From Dicaeum eximium (lineage: Eukaryota > Chordata > Aves > Passeriformes > Dicaeidae): 64,000 nt of DNA. The stretch spans positions 62,430-126,429 of the forward strand of contig VWZP01009941.1 of assembly GCA_013396995.1 (NCBI GenBank), in the 5' to 3' direction. A program made the translations under genes and the position numbers. The first letter of the stretch is position 1, and each line of letters starts with the position of its first letter. Under the pieces are notes generated by a model. It had not been told where the DNA came from, did no database searches, and saw only the letters and a program-made list of their open reading frames with translations. This document shows positions 12,994 to 27,002 of the stretch, piece by piece.

Positions 12994-15900
12994 AGGGCAG
13001 GGTGCCTGGGGAAGATAAGGCTCCAGATCTCAGAGCCCCAGGTGCTGCAGAAGGGCCTGGTTATTTGAGCATCTTTGCCTCAGAAACTCCATTTGCAGCT
13101 CCTTTGCATCAACACTGCGTGTGGAGTGCGCTGAGGTACAGAGGAGCAGGATGGGTGAACTTATTTAAAGTCCTTTAAAACAGCTTTGGAAGAAAGAGGG
13201 GAGATACTGCTTGGGAATAGTCAGTCCTCATGTCACATTACATCAAAGCTGAGAGAACTAGTGAAGCTGTGAGACACAGAAATTATCTTTGTGCTTTTAT
13301 TTTTCTGTACCTATTGATACAAGAAAAGTTCTTTCCTTTCAAGCTCCTAATTAATCTGTATAAAGCCGCTGTTTTTGCTAGAAGTGAAGTTGGCAAAAAA
13401 TGTTTGAAAAACAGAACAAGAGCTACACAGCCTAAAAATTATCATCAAATAGTGTATAAGTGTGTATGGTTGCTGACACTGCAAACTCAGCTATGGTATG
13501 ATAGTTTAGAGAAGGAACGGATGGAGAATATGTACTCTCTGCATGTTGAACTACACATATTGAAAGCAGAGCAGTTAGAAAGAGGCTAAATCAACATGGC
13601 AGCATGCTGGCTGTTCCCTGGAATAAGGTGTTCCTGTCCCCTGCAGCTATAATGCATCAATATAATGCTAAGGGATCAATAGCTCAAGCCTGTAACTGTA
13701 GATCTAGTTAAGGCAGTACTTGTATTAAACACTTTACTGTTATTAAAGTTTACTATTGCTGCTCTAAACTCCAAAGGAAACTTCTGCAAGTCTGCTATTT
13801 ATGTCAGCTGAACTCTCCATGACCTGTAGCCTAGTTAACTCCTTTTCATATTTTCCGTGTCACTGACAAAAAGCTTTCTTGTTCCGTGCCATGAATAACC
13901 ATTTCTGGTATGTATTTTCCCAGTTAATATATTTGCTTGATACTTTAAGGAAAATCAAAAAGATTCCTCTTGTATTTGTTGTCATGGTACTGTAGCGGTT
14001 TTCTTCCCTTCTGCTTGTGAAATAGGAGAGGGACATCAGGGAACAGTTCAGGATTTTTGTAGTGAATAAATGAAGTACATATTTTGGTAAATAATCCTTT
14101 TGTCAAGTGATCTTGGCTGTTCCTCAGCTGGTGGGACACTTGTACTGAAGCAAAGACATGAGATTATGAAACTACTTTGCTCATTAGCAGTGAACATTTT
14201 TATTTAATAAATGGAGTGAGCTGAGTCTGTTTGCTCTATGTTCCTTCTATTTACACATGACTTTTAATAGTCAACAAAATAGATAATAGGACACAGCCCC
14301 TGTAAAGCTTGTATTTATTTGCCTTTCAGCTAATGTCTCTGGCCATGACTTCAGATGTTCATGGGGAATTTTTGGGTTCTGTTGAGCCATTAAAGTCAAC
14401 AAAATCTTGGGATTACTCTTTTCAGGAATTGGTTACACAAAGGCTTTAGCAGCTCATAACATCTCATGAGGGTGTCCCTGGCACAATAAAGGGTGTGCTG
14501 ACAGCAGGTTAGGGTGCCATTAGTACTTAATGAAGCATTGCATACGGAGGTTGGAAGCCAGAGCTGGCTGTAGAAAGGAACCCCTTCACACCTGTTCTGT
14601 GGAGGACAGCTCATAATTCTGAAGGGACCATCACCACCACATCCACTTTAGAAGCCCAGACCTCTGACATAAAAGATTTCCTGATCCTCAGGTGCCTCAA
14701 CAGAACAACTGTAATACTCAGGGTTTCATCTAGGGAACAAGGCCTATTTATCTGTTGCAGCTTTTTGGAAGACACAGTACATTAAAAAGATCTACAACTG
14801 TAAATTCTTTTCATCTTCCATAAAATCAGATGCGACCCGCTTCTATGGGCCTATACTTCTATGCGACCCCCTTGTTTGGATGGGTAAGGCTCCCAGTTTC
14901 ACTCTTGACAGGAAATATACTTCTTTCAGAATATTGAATTCCTGACACTTTTTTGATGACCCCCTTTTTAGCTCTGAAGGAACATTTGCTTTACAAGGAA
15001 AAATGGTGGTTCCTTTTCTTTGGGCTGAGAAGAATAAAATGCCATGTAAATAGCTTAGTAAGCATTATCTCTCCAAGGTGGTCCATGACACAGTTGTTCA
15101 CTTGCTTTCCTCTTGTCCATTTGTGTGGAGGGTTTATTCTGGCACAGAGCAGGTGATGCAGACCACTGTGCCATCCTTAGCCCTTTCATCTCTGTTGCCT
15201 TGTCAGGGCAAGAGAGAAGTGAGAGAGAAGTGGAACCAGCCACATGTTTGATCTTTGCATTAGCCTCTGGACTTTGAGGCACACAGTGTCACAGCCATTT
15301 TATAAGTTTCTTAGATGGAAACTTGCTGGACATTTTTCCTTCCATGGTAAAGCTGCCTTCTCTACAGATTTCTGTAAAAACAAACCTGTGTCTGTGTGTG
15401 GACTCAAGGCCACTTGATTACCCGCACCCAAAAGCATTCTAGTAATAAAAATGGTTTCATTTATTAGAAATTGTTGGGTATTTTGTCACTGTTCATCCAA
15501 GAAATAGAAAATATTAATTAATCAGAAAAAGTACATAGACTTATATGTTTATCTTTAAGCCTACTTCCTGCTTTGGGCTGATTGCACTGCAAAAGTCACT
15601 GATCTAAACGAGAATATCAATTTTGGGAAAAACGAGTTTAGTAAACCAAATAATATAACTGCTTGTTCTTTGTTTTCCTTCTTTCTTTCTGTTAACAATC
15701 TGGCTAAAATATGTTAATAACCCTAATGTACATATACCAAAACAAGGGATATACACATATTTAAGCCATCCAGAGTTTATACTTCAGGAGAAATATTTCA
15801 CTTTCCTATAAGATTATACAGCCAGAGACAGTACCAATCTCTTAACTGTTTAGATATGAAATATACATTAATTCAATTAGACTTTAACCAGATCTTAAGG

Positions 15901-18854
15901 TGTAATGTATAATTCAGAATACTTTTACTAAAGGTATAATGGTTTATGCCAGTGCAGTAACTAATGCATTGCATAGTTGTCTTTCAGATAAATTCATCAG
16001 CACTAACCTTTTGTTAAGATTCCACATGAAGCTGAAAGTGGGCAGAAGAGCATTGCATTGATGAATACTTTGCAGTGTGTTATAGACCTCGCTCCAGAGG
16101 ATTTTCAGCCTGGTAACTCAGCTCCCTTCTGCCACACATGAATCACTGCTCTAAGGTGGAAGTGCTAGTGGGAGTCAAGAGCTGTGTATGGTGCAATGGA
16201 GAATAGACTGTCCTTGTTAGACACTTTTGTAAATCCCTTATCTGTGCCATAGCACCTAAACATGTTTAATATATTTATCCTTGAAAACATCCCAGAAGGT
16301 AGAAGAGTGTTATCTTTATGGGGAGGAACAGAGGAATAGTTATATCAAGGAAACATTCATGAAATCTAGTATAGAGGGCAATTAAATTCCTGTCTCCTGG
16401 GCACGTTCAAGAACCAGGTACCCTCTCCTAACTCTCCAAACATCCATAATGGGTCACATTGCTTTTAGGAGCAAAACTGCAGCAACTTTATATGATCCAT
16501 CTGTTTTTTTATGGGAATAAAGAGCTTCATAAATTTATCTGTGGCTTTTTTGCAGATGGGAAAACATTTGTTTAAACAAGATTCAGATTATTGGTGGAGC
16601 CAATGAATATGTACTTTTCCACCAATTCACGAAAAGCTATTGCATTTGAAAACTGTAGATTTTTCTCCCTGGTTGCTGAATTATCTGACACAAGAGAATT
16701 CATTTGCCTCATTCACGTTTCTAACAACCTGTGTTAAAGCAGGTGCAAACCTTATTTTTTGCGGAAAATCTGCCTGGAAGGAAAAAAACTAAACAGTGTT
16801 TGGCATTTCCAGGAGTTTTCCTACTGCTGCCTGGCAGAGGACAAGAAGAGCAGCTTTCCATTCACTGAGTGTTTGCTGAACTGCCCCTCCAAGAGTGTAG
16901 GATCTATGCTTTGGCTTTTCCTCTCTCGGGTCATGTTTGGAGCAATACAGCCCACCACCAACTCCTCCTACCAGTCGCTGGCAGCCTGCTCTCCTGGAGT
17001 ATTGCTGCAATTGCTCTTCAGAGCAGAACCTTGGTCTGAGGCTCCTTTGTTGTAGGAGGGAGGGAGACACAGAGAGACAAAAGGCTTTGTGCAACTCAGG
17101 AAAATTCTGTCCAAGAAATAGAGAATACACAGGCACATTACCTGTGGGTTAACACGAACTTATAATGATATAGCAAGAATATGTCTTGACATTAACTATA
17201 TATTCTATTTATCCCTCACATGGTAATTGCCTACTTGTCTATTTTAAAAAGAATTTCAATGGGAAACAAGTCATGGCTACTATGTGGAAATCAGTCAAGC
17301 TTTTCTCCCCTGGAAATTGCAGTGGCAAATACATAGATACCACATGCTCTTTCAAGAAGACTTCCCTTGTAAACACATGAGTTCTGGCCCACAAAGAAAG
17401 AAGAACATTGTCTACCTCTCCTTATCTCAATGGGCTAATTGAGTCACAACAATGATTTCAGCTGCTAGAAAAGCTGAAATAATAACAATCGTGTTATTAT
17501 TCTCTATGCAAAGAAAATTTTTCCAGAACTTGGGATATATTGCCAAGGAAGTGATTCTAATTCCTATTGTCCCTCACATAAACAGATATAGGTATATTTT
17601 TAAAAGAGTCATGCTACAGCCTAGTTTACTGTTCTTGGTGTCAGTGTCAAAATCAGAACATAATTTACCATCAGAAATCTAGTTCAAAGGTTGAGACTGA
17701 AAGGTTCCTTGAAAAGCAGTGCTTTTTCCATTATTCATACTATAAGACCTACATTACCTGCTCCTACAGCTTCGTGTAGAAGAAACCAGAAAGGGCTAAT
17801 TTACAGTGTAGACATGTTGCTTTTTTATCTGCTTTGCCATGGTACAAATTACACCCACTCCCACTCAGGGCTTTTCCATGTAGGGAAACTAATGCACAGT
17901 GATGGACATACCCCATGGACAAGGCTCCTAGGTGGTCTTTGGTGACTTCTGCTTTGAAAGCAGAGGAAAGGACAGGTTGTACTAATTGAAAGGATGATCT
18001 GACAACATAATCATTTTCAGGTCTGTCATTATCTGTTTGTTGACTTCTTTTTCAATCCTGCTGGCCTCCACAACATTTCATAGCGATTTCCACTTGTGAA
18101 TTAAAAAGCATTTCTATGAGTTTGCTTTAAATCTGCTGCCTGATCATTACTCAAGGTGTTTTTTAAAAAAATTGAATAATCATTTCCTGTTTGCCTTCTC
18201 TGTACCATCCATGATTTTCTGTATCATAATTAAACTGACTGAGAATTCAGATTTGACTATTTATGCACCTTTTCTTCTACAATTTCCCCATCACATGTGC
18301 CTATCTAATTTAATTCTTTGACCTTTCCCAAATAAAGCCCATCAATCCCAAATTCCCAAATTCCCAGAAAAAGCCATCTGCTCACTCCCTCCTTCTTTGA
18401 AGCGTAACTTTCTGTCCCCTCACCAAATCCTTGCATGCCAATTCCCAACAAAGCCAGTCCTGGGTTTGTACCAGCTTCTATAAATAGCTCCTCGTTGCCC
18501 AGCTTGCTCTCAGAACTTCTAAGGACCCTCTTCAAAAATATCTGATCTCCCTTCCTACTTGGCTTTTGCACTGCAGAGAGAAGAATAACTTAAATCCCAC
18601 ACCACTCTGGCCATCCTGGCTCCTGGCACCCTCACCCTGCAGCTGCCTTTCTTAGCCTGGGCTCTGGTGAGAGGTAGGTGTTCAGCTGAGCCCACCCTGG
18701 TTTCTCACTATATTTCTGTTAATTCTGTAAAATTACCAGTAGTACTTAAGATGCAAACTCACCATGCAGGTATATAATGTTACAAGGATGCTCTGTTCTG
18801 TTTTCACTTCCTTCTCTAATAATTCCCAATGCACTATTTGCCACTTCACTGCCA
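12994..18854. other. Non-coding flanking DNA
   Basis: AT-rich, with no recognised gene or repeat. A short duplication of 'atgcgaccc' lies near 14830-14872. Confidence 0.55.
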
Positions 18855-19510
18855 TGGAGCTGACTTTTCAGAGCACTATCCATAATGGCTCCCAGAGCTC
18901 TTGGTAGACTGGTAATAGCTAATTTCCCTCACTAATAGCTAATTTAGAGTTCATCACTGTGTATATAGTCATATAGATAGTTGTTTTTTCTCCTTCATGC
19001 ACCTTACTTGCATTTATTGACATTTCATTTGTGATTCCCATTGAATTTAATTTGTGATTTTATTGCCTTATCACTCAGTATTGTGAGATCCTTCTGTAGC
19101 TATTTGCAGCCAATTGCATATTTCACTATCCCAAATAATTATTTTCTTCTGCAGACTTCCTTGCCTCATTTTTATCCTGTGCATACAGGTTACTTATGCC
19201 AATTTTGAAGTGCAAAAATCCCAGTACAGATCTTGTGGAACCATGCTAGTAACATTCAGCTATCGTGAAGTTTATTTAAACACTTGCTTTATTCATCAGT
19301 TTATTTAAATGCTTGCTGAGGGACTCCCCCAACAGACACCTCCCACCTCGTTTATTTCTTTCCAGCTGTGCTTGAACTATAGCTTGTAAGGCTGTATGTT
19401 CTGACCCATGGGACAAGTCCCTGAGACTCCTTAAACTCTGGAGATATGTGATGACTGAAGAAGCCCATGAGCTGTCATGGGAAAGGCTTTCTGAAGTCTC
19501 AGCATAACGG
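18855..19510 (-). mobile_element. Decayed CR1 LINE ORF2 (reverse transcriptase) fragment
   Basis: The plus strand carries the reverse complement of the CR1 reverse-transcriptase region: 'cagagcactatccataatggctcc', 'tgtgagatccttctgtagct', 'tcttctgcagacttccttgcctc', 'tcccagtacagatcttgtggaacc', 'gggaaaggctttctgaagtctc'. On the minus strand the second-to-last block translates to a ruined version of the catalytic Phe-Ala-Asp-Asp box (Ser-Ala-Glu-Glu). The last block gives Asp-Phe-Arg-Lys-Pro-Phe flanked by stops, where intact copies have an Asp-Phe-Gln-Lys-Ala-Phe-type motif. It is an ancient, dead copy. Confidence 0.7.
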
Positions 19511-22502
19511 TGATATTATGGGGTCACCATACGAGGCTGCAAAGGGACCAAGAGTCCCACAGGGATTGCATCCTTGTGTCTCTTCATCCCCAAGCACTCA
19601 TCCTCACTGTGAAGAGCTAAGTGACTTTTAGAGCAGGGTAGCAGCTAAGATTTTAATTTTGGTTTGGATGTGGCTGGTGTATTGGAGAGTGCTTGCTGTT
19701 AGAGTAAGCATAAATAATTCTAAGTTTTAATTTATAGCTTGCGAAGATCTCCTAAGTACCTCAAAACTTTTGTTCAGTAAACAAGAACCTGATAGAAATA
19801 ACCTGTAAGATTGAGGGGTAAAAATAATTTCTTAGGCCTCTTTGTTTTATTCAGGTACAAGTGAATATGTGGCTCTATTTTGGAGCATACAAAAACTTTT
19901 GCAATTGTGCTATCAACATATTTTCCTTGGGCAGACACCATATTTTTTTCCTTCTGTTGATGAATTAATAGCCCAGCTCAGTCTTTTCTGGATTATTTGT
20001 ACCATTCATATCAGACTCAACTATACAGAAGCCAACACTGTTTAGAAGGAAGACAAATCATTGTATGTGTTGAGAACAATTGCAAGGCAGTGTGAGTTTC
20101 ACATTCTAGCTGCTTTGGACCTCTTTGCTAATCTGCATCCTACTGCAGAAACAGCAAGTTTTAAGTTAATGTAGGATTAGTCTATTGCTTTAATAGACTA
20201 TTTTTAATGCCAGTTAGATAGTCACTCTCAGGAGAAACGATAAGGTTTTGTCCCTTTTCTCAAACAAAATACTACTTAATCCAATATTTGGCACATTAAA
20301 AAAAAGACCAGCTCAAATATAGTTCCCCATCCTGTCTCAGCTTGTCAGCCATGTAAGGATTCAAAAGTATGAACATGTTTAAATGTTAAAGAGAAACAGG
20401 ACAATAAAGGACTTTTGCCCAACCTTCTAAGCCATATAAACTCAATTATGGGACTTCTGAATAGAAAGAAAACAATGGGTATATTTCACTTAACTTGACC
20501 TTTTAAGCTGCCAACCTTTTTCTTTGTAAAAGATCTTTATAGGGTTGAGCTGTTCTCACTGTGCTTTTCTGATGTGTGAGGTCCTCTGTGAAGGTCTGGA
20601 ATAAGTAAACATGTACAGCACAAACCGAGTGCAGCAACATACCACGTGTCTTGACAAAAATGTCCATCAATGATCTTAGATTAGGGTGGAATTCCCACAC
20701 AATTTAGATTAATCACAATTGCTGGCATGCAATGCAAGGCAACATCCCTTTTAGATAAAATGTGACTCTGGCATTTAACCTTTCCTCTAAATGCACTAGT
20801 ACAACTCAGAAACAGCCCTTCCTCGAAATGGCATAGTTTTCCATAGCTCTTCTCCCTCTGGGATCAGCAAAGTCAAAAGTGGTTGGAAATGTACTGAAAA
20901 TGCTATTAGTTTATTTTTTTAAGGGGAAGAGCAGTCAGTGATGCCAGGATATGAGTCCATTAGTGGTTTTTTTTTCCCCATGCACCTCCAGAGACACATG
21001 TCCAAATCGTATTCTGCACAGCCACTCTGAATTTTGTTGTGAAAGCAACATAAGCACAGAGCATGAATAAGTCTCAGTAGGGAAAAATATGCCTTGGCTA
21101 TTTGTGCACCAGGCCCAGCTGTCTATCCAGGTAAGGCAGTGAGGAACCTTCTGCTAATATGGGAACAAGGAGCTCAGGCCTCGGCGTAATTCCTGCTGGA
21201 AAAGTGAATTAAATACTGCCTAGTATTAGTAAAAGAGAAACATGTGGCTCTAGGGGGTTGGTCACAATACACTTCCATCAATTATAAGCCTCTCCCTCCA
21301 GTAACTGATGGGAGAGAGGAGCTCATCTGGAGTTTCAGGGGCTGCCTGTAGCAGCTACTGGTTTCTGAGAAATGCTGGTGTTGAAGGTACCTTGTATAGG
21401 AACAAGGGAGGGGATTTCATGGACTTGATTTGTCTGCACCTGTGTTTTGATGCATCTATCTAACCAGCTCAGAATCAAACAAAAGCACAGACCTTGCCTG
21501 TCACTGGCATGCAGTATGTGGAAAAACAGCACCAGGAGGACAACCAGGGCTCCTGGCTGAGGAAGGTAGACTGCTCTGCAGGCCAGCTTGTGCACCAACC
21601 ACAACAGGCTTTTCTTCTTCCAGCAGTTTCTATTCTCTTTTGTCACTTGGTTGCTTTTGTTGAGGCCTGAAATTTTTAAAATAGGAAAAGAAACAAAATA
21701 GATGTTTGCTGAGAATGCCCTTGGAAACAGCAGTCAGAAAAAAATTACATTTGAAAATATATTCCAGCTGTTCAGCATTTGGCCAAGTTAGAACTTGGTC
21801 TAGGCCCCAGAGACTTTTTTCCTATTTTTAGTCTCACAGATAGCACCATCAACTGCACTGGAACTATTTGTGTGAACTAAAGCAATAGGGAGATGTCTCA
21901 AACTCATCCTAGGCTGTATTTTAGCATGCTGCTCCCTCTGTATGTATGTGTTGGCACGCTACACCTTTCAACCTGAGCAACTGTGGTTGTTATAGATTAA
22001 TATAAACTCACATCTTGGTGCAAGAGGCTTCATGCTTACAATCCCTTGCAATGCTTTTGCCTGCAGCTTTCTGCCACACCAATTCTTCCTTTTCCCCCAC
22101 ATTTTATTAAAAAACTATTTTTTTCACCCTTTGCTTATAACTTTTAATTTCTGTCTATTATTTAGTGCTGCAGCTCTTGAACTTTGCTGGATATTGCAAA
22201 TCATACAGCATAAAAACTTTCTGAGAAGTTTGGACTAACAATTTATTTTCATCCTCAGGGATAGTTGTTTCCTTCTTTCCCATGAATGAATAAAAGTTTT
22301 TTTGCTCCTTTCATGTAAAAGGAAACATTCTCCTACAACCTGGACACTACCTGGACACAACCTGAGAAATTAGGGATACTCAAATTTCTTTTTACACCAC
22401 TGTCTTGCTCTAACCTTGGGTAAATCCTCTGGACATTGGGTGCTTCTCCTATCCCAGTGATCAAAAATGGATATAAAACCCACACATATCCAACTTTTCT
22501 TG
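19511..22502. other. Non-coding flanking DNA
   Basis: No gene, RNA gene or repeat family is recognised. Confidence 0.55.
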
Positions 22503-22616
22503 TGTTTGAGATATATGGATGATATATCTATATATAGATATATGGATGTTTGAGATCACATACGTGATCACATATCAAATATGATATATGGATGTTTGAG
22601 ATATATGGATGATATA
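22503..22616. repeat. AT-rich repeat and palindrome cluster
   Basis: 'tgtttgagatatatggatga' occurs at 22503 and 22593, 90 bases apart, with a third 'tgtttgagat' at 22547. Between them is an inverted repeat GATCAC-ATAC-GTGATC (22553-22568) and several ATATATC/GATATAT palindromes. This looks like a local duplication within AT-rich sequence. Confidence 0.7.
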
Positions 22617-24309
22617 GCATTAGATAAATGCTTTGGGTATCCACTAATTTTCTTTTCAATTCTGTTTTTTGACAAAAGGAAACAGTCTAATTTAAAAACT
22701 TCAAAGAAGATATTAAAAAAAAAGGGAGGACAGAAAGTGAAGGCCACTGAAGTCAATAGGAAGGTGCACCTTGACTTCAGCAGGTTTGATGTAGGTGCCA
22801 AGTGTATTTTACAGATACTGCTGTAGGTCAAACATTCTATATCACGATACACACAGTCCACACCATTGTAGGACTTACATGATTTCAAACAAAGGGCCTG
22901 CTTGTGACTTTTTCCTGCATAAATCTTCACTGATCTCGTGGAGGAGGGGAAGCACCTACGTGCATCTCTTTCTGGATCAGGGCTTTTCTTCCAACACACT
23001 GATTGGAGGAATGTCTTTATGCAATCTGAGTGTTTAAAAATCCAAAATATGAAAGCATTGTAATTTAGAGCCCCACTGTTTTAATTAGTAAAGTGCTAAA
23101 AAGGACACTCTGTCCCCCTTTAGCTGTGCTATTTGTTCAATTCTCTGGATGTACAGTCTGTGAACACTATAAGCATGTGAGTCCTTATCCTTACTTTAAA
23201 AGCTTGTTTGTGGTTCATTATGAGCTATTAGGGAGAGCACATCAAGCAGTTGTTTTGGCAGGGATACAGGAACTTCTGGAGCTCTACAGGAGCTTCATAT
23301 TCTGGCAGGAAGGATTCTCTCCTACCCAACAGGAATATGAGGCTTCGTGGTTGGATTTGTTGTTCCCTCCCTTCTCCTGAGCATGCTTACATTAGGAAAG
23401 TACATCTTTGAAGGAGAATATGAGAAACAGTCAGTCTCAAAGGATCAACTGTAGCTTTAATGTGCAAGGCATTTTTTCCTTATCCCAAACTTCCAAAAAT
23501 AACAGCACAAAACCCATTTTAGCACATTGAGAAATACAAGAACTGAAGAGAGGTGTAGGTATTAGGATTAGGTTTTGAAGTAAAGGTGTTGTCAGCAACC
23601 TCCAGGCTTGGGAGCAGGGCTGGCTGAAAAACCTTAGGAGTGCAATGCTAGGAAGCCTGTATGTGGAATTTCTAAGTTAGAAATTTGCAGGCAGAACCTG
23701 ACACATTAAGGCTCTTCTCAGACTGAGAGCAGGTGAGATGAGGAGGGACCACCACAAGCACTAAACTGTGCAAAACCAGTCATCACAGTTCCTACATGCT
23801 CCTTCACCTTTTGCAAATTGAACAAGCTCCAGAAAGGTCAGAGTTTTGTCAGAGAGCTACCATGACATCTTAGGAGCTTTGGCTCTGGTAACTTCTACAT
23901 TTTTTGGCATATATACCCAACTCAGAGTGTAAGTGCTTCCAGATCTCTCTGTATTCCCCCAAATTATTTACTTTCTTGGTTATCCTTCCCATATTCCAGG
24001 TAGAGGACGAGGTTTCTCCATCTGAAGATTGTATTATGTGTGAGACGAGCCTGACAAAGAAGAAAACACCATGCTCCCTTCCTAATCATAAAATCATAAT
24101 GATAAAATTACCCAGCAGAAAATAGTAAAAATGTATTAAGTAGCCCTGCTATAAATTCTTGCCAGTGAATTTCCTGAGGCAGAAACAATATCAGTGCTAA
24201 ATGTGTGTCTGGCGACCAGCCTGGGAGAGAGCTGATTCTCTGCTGGGATACTGTGGCAAAGTGATAACTTCTTGGAGAGCACCAGAACACAAGACTCCTG
24301 CTCCTAGAA
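22617..24309. other. Non-coding flanking DNA
   Basis: No gene or repeat is recognised; open frames are short and lack domains. Confidence 0.55.
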
Positions 24310-24720
24310 AGTGTTCATCTCAATCCTGTTGGCTGCAGGGGGGACCAGGGGTGAGGGGGATGGTGTTTGAGGCACCTGTTGCAGCTCCAAGGATGACACT
24401 GCGGACATGCACGGACACAAATGACAGCTGGAGCAGAGTGAGAAGCCCCTGGGGGCAGCCCAGAACCTGGGACAGGCTAATGCCACCTAACTGCTCACTG
24501 ACCCTCTCTGACAGCCAAGGGGAGATGGGGGGATGGGGCCAGGTCTTGGCTGCTGTCCTGGGATGTGCTGTGATTGCGGAGCTCACACCTCGTGCCGGAG
24601 GACTTGAGCTGTCTGGTGGTGTCAAAGCTTGGTCTGGCTTCTGAGCACTGCTCCCTGCCCAGGGAGCAACTCTGCTAGCAGCTGAGAGCTGTCCTGGCTA
24701 GGGCCCCCCACCTGCTACAG
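24310..24720. other. GC-rich, CpG-poor stretch
   Basis: Clearly higher in GC than its flanks, with G-runs ('ggggggaccaggggtgaggggg', 'gagatggggggatgggg'), but few CpGs. The plus-strand open frame 24201-24644 gives a low-complexity Trp/Gly/Arg-rich product without a domain and is probably chance. The origin is unknown; an old unclassified repeat is possible. Confidence 0.35.
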
Positions 24721-26779
24721 CTCAGACAACCACGTAATAATGTAATAAATGCAGGCAATTCTGAACAACTTTTTGAAATCCCCAGACCTTGACTGAAACT
24801 CTGTTAAGCCAGTTCCCATTAACTTCAGCCAGATTTGAAGCAGGTACTTACAATATTATTTTTAAACCTATAAGAAAATAATTTCAGCCTTAATGTTGTT
24901 ACAGACACAACAGAGAAAGGCACTAATGCCTTCAAAACTCCCAGGTAATTCACAGAAGCTGCAGCCAAGGCAAGGAGCCGAGCACTGAGAGACAAATCTG
25001 ATAGCTTGATGCAATACAGGTTTGTATCTGTTAATCCAGCACTCATGAACTTCTGCACTTTGTAAAGGATGACTTCTGTGCAAAACCCATCTGCTGTGCT
25101 CCCTCATCTCTCTTTGCTCTGGAAAATATTCCAAAAGCTACATACAGCTTTTGGAAGCTGGGACCTTCACATGCAGGTGATTTCTGTGACCTGTTTGAAC
25201 TCTGGCTTTGTTCTGTGGCTATGTCTAAAACACAGAATGAGTTTAAATTGGTCTAATCTCATCTTTCCATAATTTCTGGTCATTTTGAGCCACTCCATTC
25301 TGTGGTTGAGAAGAGCCTTTTCCCTGTCCTGGGGCAACTTGGCAGCTGGGAAAAGGGGTTTCAAAGGAGGGCAGAAGCCATTCAGGGTCAGGCACCCCCA
25401 GTTTATGTTGGCATGGCAAATATTTTGTTCAAATTAAAAAATCCAAACACCAGGCAACTTGCCAACAGTCTAAATGGAGACTTGAATCTGCTTGAATAGG
25501 CGTGTTTAGATGAAATCCTGTATCACATTGGTAATTACAGACCCTGTTATCACAGTAGCTACTACCAGGTGAGAAATCCCTTGTAAAATAACTACACCTA
25601 AGATGACATACTTATATAAGGCAAGGCAGTAGAAGCAAATGCTTTACCTTTCTGTGTCAGAGGGCCAAACTGCTCTGTACTGGGGAAAAAATGCAGAATA
25701 AGCCCAAGGAAGCCAGACATTCACATATGCAAACCTAACCTGAATAAGTACAAAGCAGGGCTTACAACCCATTTCTGACTGGAAACAATTATGCACAGCA
25801 AACAAGCATAAATGCTTTAAATATGTGTGTGGATTTAATAGGAAAAAGCCAGAAATTAGACAGTAGGGGAGGGAGGTGATCTGCAGGTAAATAGGAGATA
25901 AAGGAGATAACTAATCAGGAGATTAATTATCTGCCAAACCACGTGGATCCTCAGTTATAGTAAACAGCCAGTGCTTAGTATTCAGGACAATGCACCTACA
26001 CACAAGAACACACTTTCAGCCTAGTGGTGGCAGGCATCAGAACCTCCCAAGCTGTTTCATATTTTCTTCTAAATTCTTAATTTTGCCTCCCCTTGAAGAC
26101 AGATAAATGTAAAAACAGAGAAACTCTTCTGCTGTCTCTCCAGAAGAGTAATGTTCTCAAGGAACGGCTTCAGAACATACATACCACCTTTATCACAGCC
26201 TGTCTTGTTAGTAGAAAGATAGCAAAGAAGATGGAGTTTTGTAGGAGTGGATGTAGCAGAGGTAATATGAAACTGCTTGATTCTGAAAGTGTTAGAGGGC
26301 AGTCTCCAAACAGTGAAAACACCCCATCCCTCCAGTGGATTTTGCTGAAGGTTTTCATTCTCAGGAAAGGATAATGCAGGAATTTTAAAGTAATAGTAAT
26401 TTGGGTGACTAGATGAGGTTTCAGAAGAAAGTGGAATAATCCCACACAATCCTTTGCATGGATATCCTGAGTTTTCAACCTGCAAGGTTTGCAGTATTGA
26501 TATTCCATTAGCAGATCTCTAAGCTTTCTAACATCTTACTACCAGCTAATCAATGCCCAAATTCTATGGACCTGCTGAGAAAGCACACATTTCTGGTGAG
26601 GGAATTGATATCTTTATCCCAGCTTCCATTCTCCTGCATGGAGCAGTAGGACAGAGTCACACATTTGTGTGACTATTCCAGAGCACAACTATTAAAATGG
26701 AGACTGACAGTGATAGCAGCAATTGTTTTGCTTGCAGTTAACATATGGTATGCTCAATCTATTGGTCACTGCCTTATTC
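24721..26779. other. Non-coding flanking DNA
   Basis: No gene or repeat is recognised. Confidence 0.55.
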
Positions 26780-27002
26780 AGATTAGATATAGGGAAGGAA
26801 TTTTTTACAATGAGGATGGTAAAACAATGGGACATGTTGTCTAGAGAGGTGGTAGATGTTCTGTCCCTGGAAATGTTCAAGGCCAGCCTTGAACACTCAG
26901 GGCTCTGAGCAACCTGATCTAGCTTAAGATGTTTCTGCTTATTGCAGGGGAACTGAACTGGGTGACCTTTAAATGCCCCTTCCATCTATGATTCTGTGAT
27001 CC
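26780..27002 (+). mobile_element. CR1 LINE 3' end, different subfamily
   Basis: Sense-strand CR1 3' sequence: 'agggaaggaattttttacaatgagg', 'gtccctggaaatgttcaaggccagccttg', 'gagcaacctgatctag', 'ctgaactgggtgacctttaa', ending 'ccatctatgattctgtgatcctatgg', which is the CR1 terminal octamer repeat. It lies about 380 bases upstream of a second CR1 in the same orientation. It is diverged and 5'-truncated. Confidence 0.85.

Noticed and set aside
24201..24644. 147-codon plus-strand open frame
   Set aside because: It lies in a GC-rich stretch; the translated product is low-complexity with no family resemblance, and the opposite strand is equally open.
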